A stretch of DNA of 64,000 nucleotides from Hyphococcus sp. (GCA_021776335.1 JAJFGB010000011.1:310001-374000); one strand, 5' to 3'; counted from the stretch's first letter, positions 9,992 through 20,345 are shown. Notes: a model not told the origin generated them from the sequence alone. A program made the numbers and translations.

Positions 9992-10678
9992 ATGATCCGT
10001 CAAATTTCTCGAAAACTAACACTGTCTGCTGCGGCAGTTGCGATCGTTCTTGGCGTGGGAGCCCCGGCGTTGGCGGGTGGCGGCTATTATGGTGGTTACT
10101 ACGGCGGCCATCATGGCGGTTATTATTCCAGCGGTTATGGCGGTCACAACGGATATTATGGTCACCGGCGCCATCGTGGGCATGGCGGCGGCAAGGGCGC
10201 GTTGATTGCGCTCGGCGTGATCGGCGGCGCCATCATTCTTAATGAAGCAGCCGAAGCGCGAGCAAGAGAGCGCGCTTATGAGGCCAGGTTAGAAAATCGC
10301 TATAACCGGTATGATCGCTATTCGCGCCGCGCTGCGCCCGCTTATACCCCTCGCTACGAAGCTGAAGAATATAGCGCGGAAGCCAGGGACGAAGGCTTAA
10401 GCGACAGTGATGTCGAGCCGCGTCTTGATGGCGGGCCTGAACCAATCCGCCTGACCTATGCGGATGCATATCGCGCCTGCACCAAGCACGCGCGGGCTGC
10501 ACTTGGCAGTCGCGGGTTCGTTCTGGCGGCGCCGGCAAAGCCCGATACGGCTGAAGATCTGGGCGGCGCGTGGAAGATGACGGCCACAGTGACGGCGCAA
10601 AAAGGCGATGATCGGTGGTCACGCGCCATGTATTGCGAGGCCGATGACAGCCGGGTCTACCTTCTGGAGCTTATCTGA
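9992..10678 (+). CDS. Exported Gly/Tyr/His-rich protein of unknown function
   Basis: A good site (GGAGG, 8 bases before the ATG) starts a 228-residue protein with a Sec signal peptide cleaved after ...GAPALA. Residues about 28-66 are a low-complexity Gly-Tyr-His tract (GGYYGGYYGGHHGGYY). A short hydrophobic stretch (ALIALGVIGGAIIL) follows, then an Arg/Tyr-rich charged region, and finally an ordered C-terminal domain of about 75 residues with two Cys (ACTKHARAAL and MYCEADD). I do not recognise the C-terminal domain. A hairpin terminator follows. Confidence 0.8.
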   Translation: MIRQISRKLTLSAAAVAIVLGVGAPALAGGGYYGGYYGGHHGGYYSSGYGGHNGYYGHRRHRGHGGGKGALIALGVIGGAIILNEAAEARARERAYEARLENRYNRYDRYSRRAAPAYTPRYEAEEYSAEARDEGLSDSDVEPRLDGGPEPIRLTYADAYRACTKHARAALGSRGFVLAAPAKPDTAEDLGGAWKMTATVTAQKGDDRWSRAMYCEADDSRVYLLELI

Positions 10679-10718
10679 CCGCCCATCCGACAGGTGACGC
10701 GAGGGCATTAGCCTGATA

Positions 10719-10746
10719 AGACCGTCGCCATGAGCGGCGGTCTTTC
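10719..10746 (+). terminator. Probable terminator after the Gly/Tyr-rich protein gene
   Basis: AGACCGTCGC - catga - GCGGCGGTCT: a 10-bp stem with one G-U pair followed by a short T run. Downstream, before ileS, a TTGACA (10823-10828) could be the -35 of the ileS promoter, but I see no convincing -10. Confidence 0.7.
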
Positions 10747-10894
10747 CATATTTCCTATTGGCATTCGAATTATCGGGCCCGGCCGAACCGGGCTTCGTTA
10801 CGCTGTCAGCCCAGTCTGAGGCTTGACAAAGGCGCCCGGGACCGGGCCTCACTCTCACCCTTATCGACAACCTTTAAAATAAAGAGATTGAACG

Positions 10895-13810
10895 ATGCCC
10901 GATGCATCGAATGGCGGCCCGGATAAGTCCGAAGACGGCGCGCGCGATTATAAAGATACCTTGTTCCTGCCGGCGACGGATTTTCCCATGCGCGCCGGGT
11001 TGCCCAAACGTGAGCCGGAATGGCTGGCGCGCTGGACGGCGATGGATATGTACAAACGCCTGCGAGAGGCGGCGAAAGACCGCCCGCCCTATGTTCTCCA
11101 TGACGGTCCGCCCTATGCGAATGGTCACATCCACATGGGGACGGGGCTTACCAAGATTTTGAAAGACATGATTGTTCGGTCAAGGCAGATGGCGGGGTTT
11201 GACGCCAATTTTGTACCGGGCTGGGACTGTCACGGCTTGCCCATCGAATGGAAGGTGGAAGAAGAGTTTCGCGCCAAAGGGCGGGTCAAACGCGACATTC
11301 CGTCATCGGAATTTCGCGCTGCCTGCCGCATCTATGCGCAAAAATGGCTGGATGTGCAGCGCGACGAGTTTCGCCGCCTTGGCGCTGAAGGCGATTGGGA
11401 TAACCCCTATACCACGATGGCGTTTTCATCTGAGGCGGTGATCGCATCGGAACTTTTGAAGTTCGCTGATCTCGGCCTCCTTTATCGCGGCTCCAAACCG
11501 GTGATGTGGTCACCGGTGGAACAAACCGCGCTGGCCGAAGCCGAAATTGAATATCATGACCATCAGTCAACGACGATTTGGGCGAAATTCCCGGTCGCCA
11601 AGGGCGAGCCGAGCGATGCATCGGTTGTGATCTGGACGACGACACCCTGGACCATCCCCGGCAACAGGGCGATCTGTTTTGGACCAAAGCTCTCTTACGG
11701 GCTTTATCAGGTGTCAGCGTTAGAGCTGTCTGAATTCGAGCCATGGGCGGCGATTGGCGACAAGCTGATCCTTTCTGATGCGCTTGCTGACGAGGTTTTT
11801 CGTGCTGCGAAAATCAAGCAGGCAAAACGCATCGGTGATGTAAACCCGGACGGTTTTGTTTGCGAACATCCTTTGAAAGGTCTTGGCGGCGGTTATGAGT
11901 TTCCTGTGCCGTTGCTTGCTGGCGATCATGTCACCGACGAGGCGGGAACCGGGTTTGTTCACACCGCTCCCGGTCACGGCCAGGAAGATTATCTCGCCTG
12001 GGTCGGCGCATTCGGCACGCAAGCGGAGATTCCGCATACGGTGGATGAATTCGGCGCTTTTACCGAAGAGGCGCCGGGTTTTGAAGGCGCGAAGGTTCTC
12101 GTCACTGAAGGCAAGAAAAAAGGTAAGGACGCTGACGCCAACAAAAAAGTCATCGAGGCGCTAATCGAAAAAGGCGCCCTCCTGGCGCGCGGCCGACTTA
12201 CGCACTCCTATCCGCATTCCTGGCGCTCAAAGGCGCCGGTGATTTTCCGCAACACGCCGCAATGGTTTATTGCGCTTGATAAGCCTACAGCGAATGGCAA
12301 TACGCTGCGTGAAAACGCACTCAAAGCCATTGATGAGACCGGCTTTACGCCGCCGCAAGGCCGGAACCGCATTCGTGCCATGGTTGAGGGGCGTCCGGAC
12401 TGGCTGATCTCACGGCAGCGCGCCTGGGGTGTGCCGCTGACCATTTTTGTCGATAAGAAAACCGGTGAAATCCTCCGCGATAAAGCGGTTGATGAACGGA
12501 TTGTTGCGGCGATAAAAGCAAACGGCGCCGATGCGTGGTTCGACACGGCGACGCAAGATATTCTCGGTGCTGAATATTCAGCGGATGATTTTGAAAAGAT
12601 CGAGGATATTCTCGATGTCTGGTTTGATTCCGGTTCCACCCACGCTTTTGTTTTGGAAGGGCGCGACGATCTTCCATGGCCAGCGGATGTCTATTGCGAA
12701 GGCTCTGATCAGCATCGCGGCTGGTTCCAGTCATCACTGCTGGAATCTTGTGGTACGCGCGGCCGCGCGCCCTATAATCATGTGATAACCAACGGTTTTG
12801 TCGTTGACGGCGACGGGCGCAAAATGTCGAAATCTCTCGGCAACGTCATGGCGCCAGAAGAAATCATCAAAAGCTACGGTGCAGAAATCATCCGCATTTG
12901 GGTGGCGAGTTCCGACTACACTGATGATTTGCGCATTTCGAAAGAGATTGTTGGCTCTGCCGTCGACGCCTATCGCAAGCTGCGTAACACCATGCGGTAC
13001 CTTATCGGCGCGCTTGATGGATTTAAGGATGCCGAACGCGTTTCACCCGAAGAAATGCCTGAGCTGGAGCGCTATATTCTCCATCGTCTGGCCGTACTCG
13101 ATGACGGGGTGCGCGCAGCCTATGACAAATTCGATTTCAAGGGTGTTTGGCGTCAATGCCTCGATTTTGCCTCGCTCGAACTTTCCGCGTTTTACCTCGA
13201 TATCCGTAAAGACAGCCTATATTGCGACCGGCCGGATGATCTGCGCCGTCGCGCTGCGCGGACGGTCATGGATCTTGTCTTTGAGCGGCTGACCGCCTGG
13301 CTTGCGCCAATTTGTGTTTTCACAATGGAAGAGGCGTGGCTGGCGCGGCGCCCATCAGAGGACGGGTCAATACATTTGACGCTCTTCCCTGAAACGCCGG
13401 GCGCGTGGCGCGACGAGAAGCTGGCCGAGAAATGGGTAAAAATTCGCGATGTGCGCCGGGTTGTGACGGGGGCGCTGGAAGTCGAGCGCCGCGACAAGCG
13501 CATCGGCGCCAGTCTTGAGGCCGCGCCTGTGGTCCATGTTGCGGACGCAGGATTGCGCAAAGCCTATGATAAACTCGATGCGGCGGAGATTTTTATCACT
13601 TCCGGCGCAACGCTTACGGGTGAGGCGGCGCCTGACGACGCCTTTCGTCTTGAGGGCGATGATGGCGGGATTGCGGTGACATCAGCCAAAGCGGCCGGCG
13701 AAAAATGCAAACGCTGTTGGCGTATTCTGCCGGAGGTTGGCGTAGATAAAATGCATGAAGATCTCTGCGGGCGCTGCGCTGATGCAGTTTCGGCAGCGGA
13801 TGGCAAATGA
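10895..13810 (+). CDS. ileS: Isoleucyl-tRNA synthetase
   Basis: Class I aminoacyl-tRNA synthetase charging tRNA-Ile, with a CP1 editing domain. It shows the HIGH-type motif as GHIHMGT near residue 75, the KMSKS motif in GRKMSKSLGN, and a C-terminal zinc-binding pair of Cys motifs (KCKRCWR and CGRCA). Length 971 aa is typical of the bacterial type. It is the first gene of ileS-lspA, with a 4-bp ATGA overlap. Confidence 0.97.
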   Translation: MPDASNGGPDKSEDGARDYKDTLFLPATDFPMRAGLPKREPEWLARWTAMDMYKRLREAAKDRPPYVLHDGPPYANGHIHMGTGLTKILKDMIVRSRQMAGFDANFVPGWDCHGLPIEWKVEEEFRAKGRVKRDIPSSEFRAACRIYAQKWLDVQRDEFRRLGAEGDWDNPYTTMAFSSEAVIASELLKFADLGLLYRGSKPVMWSPVEQTALAEAEIEYHDHQSTTIWAKFPVAKGEPSDASVVIWTTTPWTIPGNRAICFGPKLSYGLYQVSALELSEFEPWAAIGDKLILSDALADEVFRAAKIKQAKRIGDVNPDGFVCEHPLKGLGGGYEFPVPLLAGDHVTDEAGTGFVHTAPGHGQEDYLAWVGAFGTQAEIPHTVDEFGAFTEEAPGFEGAKVLVTEGKKKGKDADANKKVIEALIEKGALLARGRLTHSYPHSWRSKAPVIFRNTPQWFIALDKPTANGNTLRENALKAIDETGFTPPQGRNRIRAMVEGRPDWLISRQRAWGVPLTIFVDKKTGEILRDKAVDERIVAAIKANGADAWFDTATQDILGAEYSADDFEKIEDILDVWFDSGSTHAFVLEGRDDLPWPADVYCEGSDQHRGWFQSSLLESCGTRGRAPYNHVITNGFVVDGDGRKMSKSLGNVMAPEEIIKSYGAEIIRIWVASSDYTDDLRISKEIVGSAVDAYRKLRNTMRYLIGALDGFKDAERVSPEEMPELERYILHRLAVLDDGVRAAYDKFDFKGVWRQCLDFASLELSAFYLDIRKDSLYCDRPDDLRRRAARTVMDLVFERLTAWLAPICVFTMEEAWLARRPSEDGSIHLTLFPETPGAWRDEKLAEKWVKIRDVRRVVTGALEVERRDKRIGASLEAAPVVHVADAGLRKAYDKLDAAEIFITSGATLTGEAAPDDAFRLEGDDGGIAVTSAKAAGEKCKRCWRILPEVGVDKMHEDLCGRCADAVSAADGK

Positions 13811-14349
13811 GCAATATCAAAATATCCAGGGCGCTGGTTGAAGCGAAAGCATGGTGGGCCGAAGCGCGGGCTAACCCTAATTTCCGCAAGGGCGTCATTG
13901 GCGCTGTCATCGTCGCGATGGCGGACCAGGCCTCGAAATTCTGGATCGTTGAGATCGTCCGGCTGCCGGAGCGCCGCAGGATCGAAATCTCGAGCATTTT
14001 TGACCTTAGCTTTGTTCAGAATAATGGCGCCAGCTTCGGTTTGTTTGCAGGTGGGATGGGGTCGCGCATCTTCTTGTCCCTGCTGGTTTCAAGCGTTGTG
14101 GTCGGGCTTCTGATCTGGCTCGGCGGGCTCCGCCGGCCCGTGGCGGCGGCTGGTGTCGCCTTTGTCATCGGCGGCGCCCTCGGCAATCTCTATGACCGCG
14201 TTGCCTATGGCTATGTGATCGATTTTCTCGATTTTTCGGGGCTTTATTTCCCCTGGGTTTTCAACGTCGCCGATATGTCGGTTAACGTCGGGGTGGCTCT
14301 ATTGCTGCTCGACGCCTGGCAGACCAGAGATCGAAAACCGGCCAATTAA
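13807..14349 (+). CDS. lspA: Lipoprotein signal peptidase (signal peptidase II)
   Basis: Inner-membrane aspartyl protease that removes signal peptides from diacylated prolipoproteins. Four hydrophobic segments are visible. The family motifs are present: ADQASKFW, NNGASFG, GNLYDR and FNVAD; the Asp of the last two form the catalytic dyad. At 180 aa it is slightly longer at the N-terminus than many relatives. It overlaps ileS by 4 bp, the usual ileS-lspA arrangement. Several lipoproteins in this window would be its substrates. Confidence 0.96.
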   Translation: MSNIKISRALVEAKAWWAEARANPNFRKGVIGAVIVAMADQASKFWIVEIVRLPERRRIEISSIFDLSFVQNNGASFGLFAGGMGSRIFLSLLVSSVVVGLLIWLGGLRRPVAAAGVAFVIGGALGNLYDRVAYGYVIDFLDFSGLYFPWVFNVADMSVNVGVALLLLDAWQTRDRKPAN

Positions 14350-14436
14350 ACGCGTTTGCGCAGGCCGTACGGATCGCTATAGTGCCTCCAAAATCGTCTA
14401 TAGGCGGGCGGGCGAAAGCCGTGGAGTTAAAGACCA

Positions 14437-14997
14437 ATGACAGTAAACCAAACTATGCGTTTTGCGTTCGCCATGACGGCGCTCGCCCTGATGACCAGCG
14501 GTTGCGGCATCGGTAAGGCGGTCGGCGGCGGTAAGAATGCCCCAGATGAATTCGCGATTGCGACCAAGGCCCCGCTTGTCGTGCCGCCTGATTATGGGTT
14601 GCGCCCGCCGCGTCCGGGCGAATCGCGCCCGCAGGAGCTGTCGCCGTCCGAGCGCGCACAACAGGTTTTGTTGGGCGATGCAAATTCGGCCCCGCCCACT
14701 GCCGGTGAGCAGCTCCTTTTGAGGAAAGCCGGTGCTCTTGGCGCTGACGGGTCAATTCGCGCGCTGTTAAACGCCGAGAATGGCGGGCGTGGGGACAAAG
14801 AACGCAGCCTCGCCAACCAGCTTATTTTCTGGGGTTTTGACGGTGACAAGGTCGATGATTCTGCAGCGCCCTTGCGGGTTGATAATCCCGAGGAATGGAT
14901 GGCGGCGCGGGAAAAAGCGATCAAGGCCGTGCTTGGCGAAGAAGGTGAAGTAGAAATCAATAAATCCAAGACGCTGAACCTGCCTGGCGTTTTTTAG
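14437..14997 (+). CDS. DUF3035 (BamF-like) outer-membrane lipoprotein
   Basis: 186-residue lipoprotein with lipobox TSGC near residue 23. A Pro-rich linker follows (KAPLVVPPDYGLRPPRPGE), the hallmark of DUF3035. The family was described in Caulobacter as BamF, an accessory subunit of the beta-barrel assembly machine; that role is taken from the family, not shown here. Its position just after lspA is common in alphaproteobacteria. A strong terminator follows. Confidence 0.82.
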   Translation: MTVNQTMRFAFAMTALALMTSGCGIGKAVGGGKNAPDEFAIATKAPLVVPPDYGLRPPRPGESRPQELSPSERAQQVLLGDANSAPPTAGEQLLLRKAGALGADGSIRALLNAENGGRGDKERSLANQLIFWGFDGDKVDDSAAPLRVDNPEEWMAAREKAIKAVLGEEGEVEINKSKTLNLPGVF

Positions 14998-15015
14998 GTT
15001 TTCCACAGACGGCTT

Positions 15016-15049
15016 AAAAGGCGGCCTTTTTGAAGGCCGCCTTTTTTTT
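15016..15049 (+). terminator. Strong Rho-independent terminator after the DUF3035 gene
   Basis: AAAAGGCGGCCTT - tttg - AAGGCCGCCTTTT hairpin running into a stretch of eight T residues; it separates ileS-lspA-DUF3035 from mutL. Confidence 0.93.
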
Positions 15050-15088
15050 GCGCATTGGCGTGAGCCCTGGAGCTTGGCATAATCAGGC

Positions 15089-16948
15089 ATGACGAATCGC
15101 GCAGAAAAGATTCCCGCACCAATTGGCATTATTCACCGGCTGCCTGCCGGCGCGGTAAACCGGATTGCCGCTGGTGAGGTTATCGAGCGACCCGCCGCTG
15201 TCGTTAAGGAGCTGGTCGAAAATGCGCTCGATGCTGACGCCACGCGCATTGACATCGAAATCGATCATGGCGGTAAAAGCCGGTTGGCGGTCATTGATGA
15301 CGGGTGCGGAATGACGCCCGCCGATCTGCTGCTTGCGATCGAACGTCATGCTACGTCGAAGCTTAGCCCCGGCGCTGACGGCGATTATGATTTGATGAAT
15401 ATTGCGACCATGGGTTTTCGCGGCGAGGCGCTGCCATCGATCGGCGCCATCGCGCGGCTTTCCATTACTTCACGTGCAAAGGACGCCGATGAGGCGTGGC
15501 GCATCGCTGTTGAAGGCGGCGTGCTGTCGGAACCAGAACCAGCGGCATTTGGCGGCCACGGAACACGCATTGAAGTGCGCGATCTCTTTTATGCAACGCC
15601 AGCGCGGCTTAAATTTTTGAAGTCCGATCAGGCGGAATCTGCTGTAATCGGCGATGCGGTGCGCAGGCTCGCCATGGCGCGTGCTGATGTTGCTTTTACG
15701 CTGACATCGTCCGGACGAAAAAGTTTGAATCTTGCAGCCCAGGCGCCTGGTGAAGAAGGCCGCCTCAAACGCCTTTCCGCCATTATGGGCAAGGATTTTG
15801 GCGATAATGCTGTAGCGATCAAGGCAACGCGCGACGGCGTCAGCGTGAGCGGATTTGCGGGTGTGCCGACGTTTAATCGCGGCCTCCCGGATAAGCAGTA
15901 TTTGTTCGTTAATGGCCGGCCTGTGCGTGACAAGCTCATTGTCGGGGCGGTGCGCGGCGCTTACGCGGATTTTCTGGCGCGCGATCGGCATCCGGCAGTT
16001 GCCTTGTTCCTTACGCTGCCACCGCAAGAGGTGGACATCAATGTGCACCCGGCAAAGACCGAGGTGCGATTTCGCGACGCTGCCGGCGTGCGCGGGCTTC
16101 TTGTTGGCGCTCTGCGCCATGGGCTTGCCGAAGCCGGTCACCGCGCAGCGACAACAACAAGCGCTTATGCGCTGGGCCGCATGACGCCAAACGCCGGCGG
16201 ATTTACGCCGATGCGCCCGGGATTGCGACCGCAGGGCGCCGTCAATCCGTTTGCGCCCATCGGCCATGAAGACCCAAGCGGTTTGCAAGATCGCGCCGCG
16301 ACATTTGACAATGTCAGCGCGCCAAGTGCGCGTGGTTTTGAGGCAAGTGAAGCCTTGCCTGCGGAGGAGCATCCTCTCGGCGCCGCGCGCGGGCAATTGC
16401 ATGAAACCTATGTCGTTGCACAGACCGCCGATGGCCTTGTCATCGTTGATCAGCATGCGGCGCATGAGCGACTTGTCTATGAACGAATGAAAGCGGCACT
16501 AGAAAATGGCGGTGTCGCTGGGCAAGGATTGCTGCTGCCGGAAATCATCGAACTTGATGCTGATGACGCAGCGAGGCTCGAAAAGCACTTTTCCGCGTTC
16601 GCAGAGTTGGGCCTCGTGATGGAAAAGTTCGGCGAGGACGCAATCATGGTGCGCGAGACCCCAGCGCTGTTGGGTGAGGTGGATGTAAAGGGGCTCGTCA
16701 AGTCGCTTAACGATGACCTTGCCCAATTTGGTGATGCGCTGGTGTTGAAGGAGCGGCTCGAAGAAGTCTGCTCATCCATGGCGTGTCACGGATCGGTGCG
16801 TGCAGGTCGCCGGCTCAATGTTGAAGAAATGAATGCTTTGCTGCGCCAGATGGAGACGACGCCCCATTCCGGCCAGTGCAATCACGGCCGTCCCACCTAT
16901 GTGGAGTTAAAACTGGCCGATATCGAGCGACTTTTTGGGCGGCGATAA
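15089..16948 (+). CDS. mutL: DNA mismatch repair protein MutL (endonuclease type)
   Basis: MutL couples mismatch recognition by MutS to strand removal. The N-terminal GHKL ATPase has [20 protein letters not shown] and [10 protein letters not shown] variable linker (about residues 350-440) leads to the C-terminal dimerisation domain. That domain carries the metal-binding nuclease motif [12 protein letters not shown] starting at Asp454, plus the companion motifs ACHGSVRAG and QCNHGRPT. The intact DQHA(x)2E(x)4E means it should nick DNA itself, as expected where MutH is absent. Length 619 aa is typical. Confidence 0.95.
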   Translation: MTNRAEKIPAPIGIIHRLPAGAVNRIAAGEVIERPAAVVKELVENALDADATRIDIEIDHGGKSRLAVIDDGCGMTPADLLLAIERHATSKLSPGADGDYDLMNIATMGFRGEALPSIGAIARLSITSRAKDADEAWRIAVEGGVLSEPEPAAFGGHGTRIEVRDLFYATPARLKFLKSDQAESAVIGDAVRRLAMARADVAFTLTSSGRKSLNLAAQAPGEEGRLKRLSAIMGKDFGDNAVAIKATRDGVSVSGFAGVPTFNRGLPDKQYLFVNGRPVRDKLIVGAVRGAYADFLARDRHPAVALFLTLPPQEVDINVHPAKTEVRFRDAAGVRGLLVGALRHGLAEAGHRAATTTSAYALGRMTPNAGGFTPMRPGLRPQGAVNPFAPIGHEDPSGLQDRAATFDNVSAPSARGFEASEALPAEEHPLGAARGQLHETYVVAQTADGLVIVDQHAAHERLVYERMKAALENGGVAGQGLLLPEIIELDADDAARLEKHFSAFAELGLVMEKFGEDAIMVRETPALLGEVDVKGLVKSLNDDLAQFGDALVLKERLEEVCSSMACHGSVRAGRRLNVEEMNALLRQMETTPHSGQCNHGRPTYVELKLADIERLFGRR

Positions 16949-17045
16949 CAGGTTGATAATCGTCAAAACGGTCAATAAAGAACCAGCATGTCTGTGCGTT
17001 GAATATTGCAGGCGGCACGAACGGGTATGAGGACAACAATATATT

Positions 17046-17726
17046 ATGACTGAGAAATTTACACCGCTTGCTGGGCTTGATGATTTTGTTGATCGCGACG
17101 CAAATGAGATGACGTCACGCTCAGCAGCATTTTTCGACGACCTCAGGCGTCGCCACACGGTGCGTGAATTCACCGATGAGCCCGTGCCGCAAGCGGTGAT
17201 GGATAGCTGCATTGCCGCGGCGGCGCGCGCGCCTTCCGGCGCTAATCACCAACCCTGGCATTTCTGCCTGGTCGGCGACAAAGCGCTCAAACATGAAATT
17301 CGTCTTTCTGCGGAAGAAGAAGAGCGTGCTTTTTATGACGGTCGTGCAGGAGAGGAATGGTTGGATGCGCTGGATCCTATCGGTACCGACGCCAATAAAT
17401 CGTTTCTCGATGTGGCGCCGTGGCTGATTGCAATATTTGCCCAACGCCGGGGCGGCGTTGAGGTCGGCATGGACAAAAAGAACTATTATATCAACGAAAG
17501 TGTCGGCATCGCCTGCGGGTTCTTAATCGCGGCGCTTCATCATGCCGGGCTCGCCACTTTAACGCACACGCCAAAGCCTATGACCTTCTTAAATGACAAG
17601 CTTCGTCGGCCGGCCAATGAAAAGCCCTTTTTGTTGGTTGTTGCCGGCAAGCCCGCGCAGAATGCGATGATTCCCAATCATGCGCTGATCAAAAAGCCCT
17701 TGAAAGACATCCTGACTGTTTTCTAG
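17046..17726 (+). CDS. Nitroreductase-fold flavoprotein of the iodotyrosine deiodinase (IYD) type
   Basis: The nitroreductase fold is clear: RRRHTVREF (FMN-phosphate binding) and APSGANHQPWHF. What sets it apart is the IYD active-site lid: Glu93, Tyr97 and Lys118 have the same spacing (+4, +21) as Glu91/Tyr95/Lys116 of mammalian IYD. They lie in EEEERAFYDGR...W...L...DANKSFLDVAP, and the later YYINESVGIACGFLIAAL block also matches. IYD enzymes use FMN for reductive dehalogenation of halotyrosines. The sequence (226 aa) has no membrane anchor, so it is cytoplasmic. Actual activity is inferred; a general nitroreductase remains possible. Confidence 0.85.
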   Translation: MTEKFTPLAGLDDFVDRDANEMTSRSAAFFDDLRRRHTVREFTDEPVPQAVMDSCIAAAARAPSGANHQPWHFCLVGDKALKHEIRLSAEEEERAFYDGRAGEEWLDALDPIGTDANKSFLDVAPWLIAIFAQRRGGVEVGMDKKNYYINESVGIACGFLIAALHHAGLATLTHTPKPMTFLNDKLRRPANEKPFLLVVAGKPAQNAMIPNHALIKKPLKDILTVF

Positions 17727-17893
17727 GCGAGGCGGTTTTGCTTTGCCTGTTTTCGCACGCCAATTGGGCAAAACTCCATGGAATTCCTGATTTGCGCCAG
17801 CAGCAAATCAGATTAGCGTCCCGCGCGGGGTGAGAATTATCGCCTGTTCGACTCAATACCGGCGGCGAAGTTTTCTATGAAGGGACGCTCATC

Positions 17894-18298
17894 ATGGGCA
17901 TGATCAAAGAATTTCAAGATTTTGCGGTTAAAGGTAATGTCGTCGACATGGCTGTCGGCATCATCATCGGCGGTGCGTTTGGCACTATTGTTAAATCACT
18001 CGTCAACGATGTCATTATGCCGCCGATCGGCTTGGCGCTGGGCGGCGTAGATTTTTCCAGCATCGTTATTCCACTAAAAGCAGCAACCGCTGACGTTGAA
18101 GCCGTCACGATAAATATCGGCCTGTTTTTCAATAATGTGCTGTCCTTCATCATTGTCGCCTGGGCAGTGTTTTTGTTGGTCAAGGGCGTCAATAGCCTGA
18201 AGAAAAAGGAAGAAGAAGCGCCGGCTGCGCCAGCGGCGCCGCCAAAATCAGAGGTCCTGCTGGAAGAAATTCGCGACGCCCTTAAGGCGCGCAGCTAA
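17894..18298 (+). CDS. mscL: Large-conductance mechanosensitive channel MscL
   Basis: Pentameric inner-membrane tension valve that releases solutes on hypo-osmotic shock. It starts [20 protein letters not shown], a standard MscL N-terminus, with the pore helix [10 protein letters not shown], a second membrane helix ([15 protein letters not shown]) and a C-terminal amphipathic bundle (LLEEIRDAL) after an Ala/Pro linker. 134 aa is normal. ATG at 17894 is used; 17900 is also possible. Confidence 0.97.
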   Translation: MGMIKEFQDFAVKGNVVDMAVGIIIGGAFGTIVKSLVNDVIMPPIGLALGGVDFSSIVIPLKAATADVEAVTINIGLFFNNVLSFIIVAWAVFLLVKGVNSLKKKEEEAPAAPAAPPKSEVLLEEIRDALKARS

Positions 18299-18328
18299 CC
18301 AAACTACCCCTACCCAGTGAGAAGAAGG

Positions 18329-18360
18329 CCCGGCCTCCCTCAAAGGGGCCGGGTTTTTTT
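18329..18360 (+). terminator. Rho-independent terminator after mscL
   Basis: CCCGGCC / GGCCGGG stem with an 11-base loop followed by seven T residues. Confidence 0.92.
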
Positions 18361-18448
18361 GTGGCCGGGATAGATGCCACCCGCCGTGCCATTGTCGCGG
18401 GCGCGCGCGCCGTCTATATGCCTCGCTCCTGTAAAAGATTTCCGAGTG

Positions 18449-20248
18449 ATGACGCCCTTAAAAAATATCCGCAATTTCTCCATCGTCGCTCATATCGACC
18501 ATGGCAAATCGACCCTCGCCGATCGTCTTATTCAGGCGACCGGGGGGCTCGCCAATCGTGAAATGAAAGAGCAGGTCCTCGATTCCATGGATATCGAGCG
18601 CGAGCGCGGCATCACGATTAAGGCGCAGACGGTGCGCCTTGCCTATGACGCAAAAAACGGCGAGCGCTATATTTTGAACCTCATCGACACGCCGGGACAT
18701 GTGGATTTTACTTATGAGGTTTCACGCTCGCTGTCAGCTTGCGAAGGCGCACTTCTGGTGGTTGACGCCAGCCAGGGGGTAGAGGCGCAGACCCTCGCCA
18801 ATGTTTACCAGGCGATCGATGTTGATCTCGAGATTGTTCCTGTCCTGAATAAAATAGATTTGCCAGCCGCGGACCCTGATCGTGTTAAGGCGCAAATTGA
18901 GGATGTGATCGGTATTGATGCATCCGACGCCGTGGAGATTTCCGCCAAAACCGGCATTGGCGTTGAGGACGTTCTTGAGGCGATTGTGACGCGTCTGCCG
19001 CCGCCGCAGGGGGACGTGGATGCGCCGTTAAAGGCGCTCCTCGTTGATAGTTGGTATGACGCATATCTCGGCGTCGTCGTGCTGGTCCGGATTATCGACG
19101 GCGTTTTGAAAAAAGGCATGCGCATCAAAATGATGGGCGCCGCAGCGGTTTATTCCGTTGATCAGGTTGGCGTCTCAACACCAAAGAAAACACCCGTCGA
19201 CATGCTCGGCCCCGGAGAAATCGGCTATCTCACCGGTTCCATCAAAGAAGTGGCGGATACGAAAGTCGGTGATACGATTACCGATGATCGGCGTCCGACA
19301 GATGTCGCATTGCCAGGGTTTAAGCCTTCCGTGCCCGTGGTGTTTTGCGGGATTTTCCCGGTTGACGCCAATGATTTTGAAGATCTGCGCGAGGCGGTGG
19401 GCAAGCTCAGGCTCAATGATGCAAGTTTTGAATATGAGATGGAAACCTCGGCGGCGTTAGGCTTTGGTTTTCGCTGTGGTTTTCTCGGGCTCTTGCATCT
19501 GGAGATTATCCGCGAGCGCCTGGAACGTGAGTTCAATCTCGATCTGATCACGACAGCGCCGAGCGTTGTTTACGAAATCTATCTGACCGACGGCTCAAAA
19601 AACGAATTGCACAACCCTGCGGACATGCCGGACCCGGTGCGGATCGATCATCTGGAAGAGCCGTGGATCAAAGCAACAATCATGGCGCCCGACGAATATC
19701 TCGGCGGCATCTTGAAGTTGTGCGAAGAACGTCGCGGCGTGCAGCAAAACCTCACCTATGCGGGTTCACGCGCCATGGTCGTCTATGAGCTGCCCTTGAA
19801 TGAGGTGGTGTTTGATTTCTACGATCGGCTGAAATCAGTGTCTCAAGGCTATGCCAGTTTCGACTATCAGCTAATCGAACATCGCCCGGGCGATCTCGTC
19901 AAAATGATAGTTCTCGTCAATGACGAACCGGTGGATGCGCTGTCGATTGTAGTTCACCGTGACAAGGCGCAGGCTCGCGGTCGCGCCATGTGCGAAAAAC
20001 TCAAAGACCTGATTCCGCGCCACATGTTTAAAATTCCGATCCAGGCGGCGCTCGGCGGGCGCGTCATTGCACGCGAAACAATTGCCGCCATGCGTAAAGA
20101 CGTTACCGCGAAATGCTATGGCGGCGACGCTAGCCGAAAAAGAAAACTGCTCGACAAACAAAAAGCCGGCAAGAAAAAGATGCGCCAGTTTGGCCGTGTC
20201 GAAATCCCGCAAGAAGCGTTTATTAAAGCGCTTAAAATAGACGGGTAG
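18449..20248 (+). CDS. lepA: Elongation factor 4 (LepA), ribosome back-translocase GTPase
   Basis: Translational GTPase that remodels stalled or mis-translocated ribosomes. The G motifs are [17 protein letters not shown] and NKIDLP; the C-terminal LepA-specific domain ends in a Lys-rich stretch ([13 protein letters not shown]). The ATG at 18449 ([10 protein letters not shown]) gives 599 aa, the family norm. An in-frame ATG at 18374 is rejected because it would add 25 atypical residues and starts only a few bases after the mscL terminator. Confidence 0.96.
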   Translation: MTPLKNIRNFSIVAHIDHGKSTLADRLIQATGGLANREMKEQVLDSMDIERERGITIKAQTVRLAYDAKNGERYILNLIDTPGHVDFTYEVSRSLSACEGALLVVDASQGVEAQTLANVYQAIDVDLEIVPVLNKIDLPAADPDRVKAQIEDVIGIDASDAVEISAKTGIGVEDVLEAIVTRLPPPQGDVDAPLKALLVDSWYDAYLGVVVLVRIIDGVLKKGMRIKMMGAAAVYSVDQVGVSTPKKTPVDMLGPGEIGYLTGSIKEVADTKVGDTITDDRRPTDVALPGFKPSVPVVFCGIFPVDANDFEDLREAVGKLRLNDASFEYEMETSAALGFGFRCGFLGLLHLEIIRERLEREFNLDLITTAPSVVYEIYLTDGSKNELHNPADMPDPVRIDHLEEPWIKATIMAPDEYLGGILKLCEERRGVQQNLTYAGSRAMVVYELPLNEVVFDFYDRLKSVSQGYASFDYQLIEHRPGDLVKMIVLVNDEPVDALSIVVHRDKAQARGRAMCEKLKDLIPRHMFKIPIQAALGGRVIARETIAAMRKDVTAKCYGGDASRKRKLLDKQKAGKKKMRQFGRVEIPQEAFIKALKIDG

Positions 20249-20299
20249 AGCGCACTGTACATTGTATTGAATATTAGTTTTTAACTGTGTATCTATAGT

Positions 20300-20327
20300 A
20301 AAATCGGCTGTTACCCATCCGATTTTT
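20300..20327 (+). terminator. Terminator after lepA
   Basis: AAAATCGG ... CCGATTTTT: an 8-bp stem with an 11-base loop and a T run, just upstream of the repeat-protein unit, separating it from lepA. Confidence 0.75.
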
Positions 20328-20345
20328 CTACGGAGCAAATATCCA

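Noticed and set aside
15470-16465. Long open frame (331 codons) on the minus strand
   Set aside because: It lies wholly antisense to mutL, has no recognisable domain, and is explained by the GC-rich codon pattern of mutL.
18374-18448. In-frame 25-residue N-terminal extension of LepA
   Set aside because: It starts just after the mscL terminator and LepA proteins begin at the [10 protein letters not shown] position.
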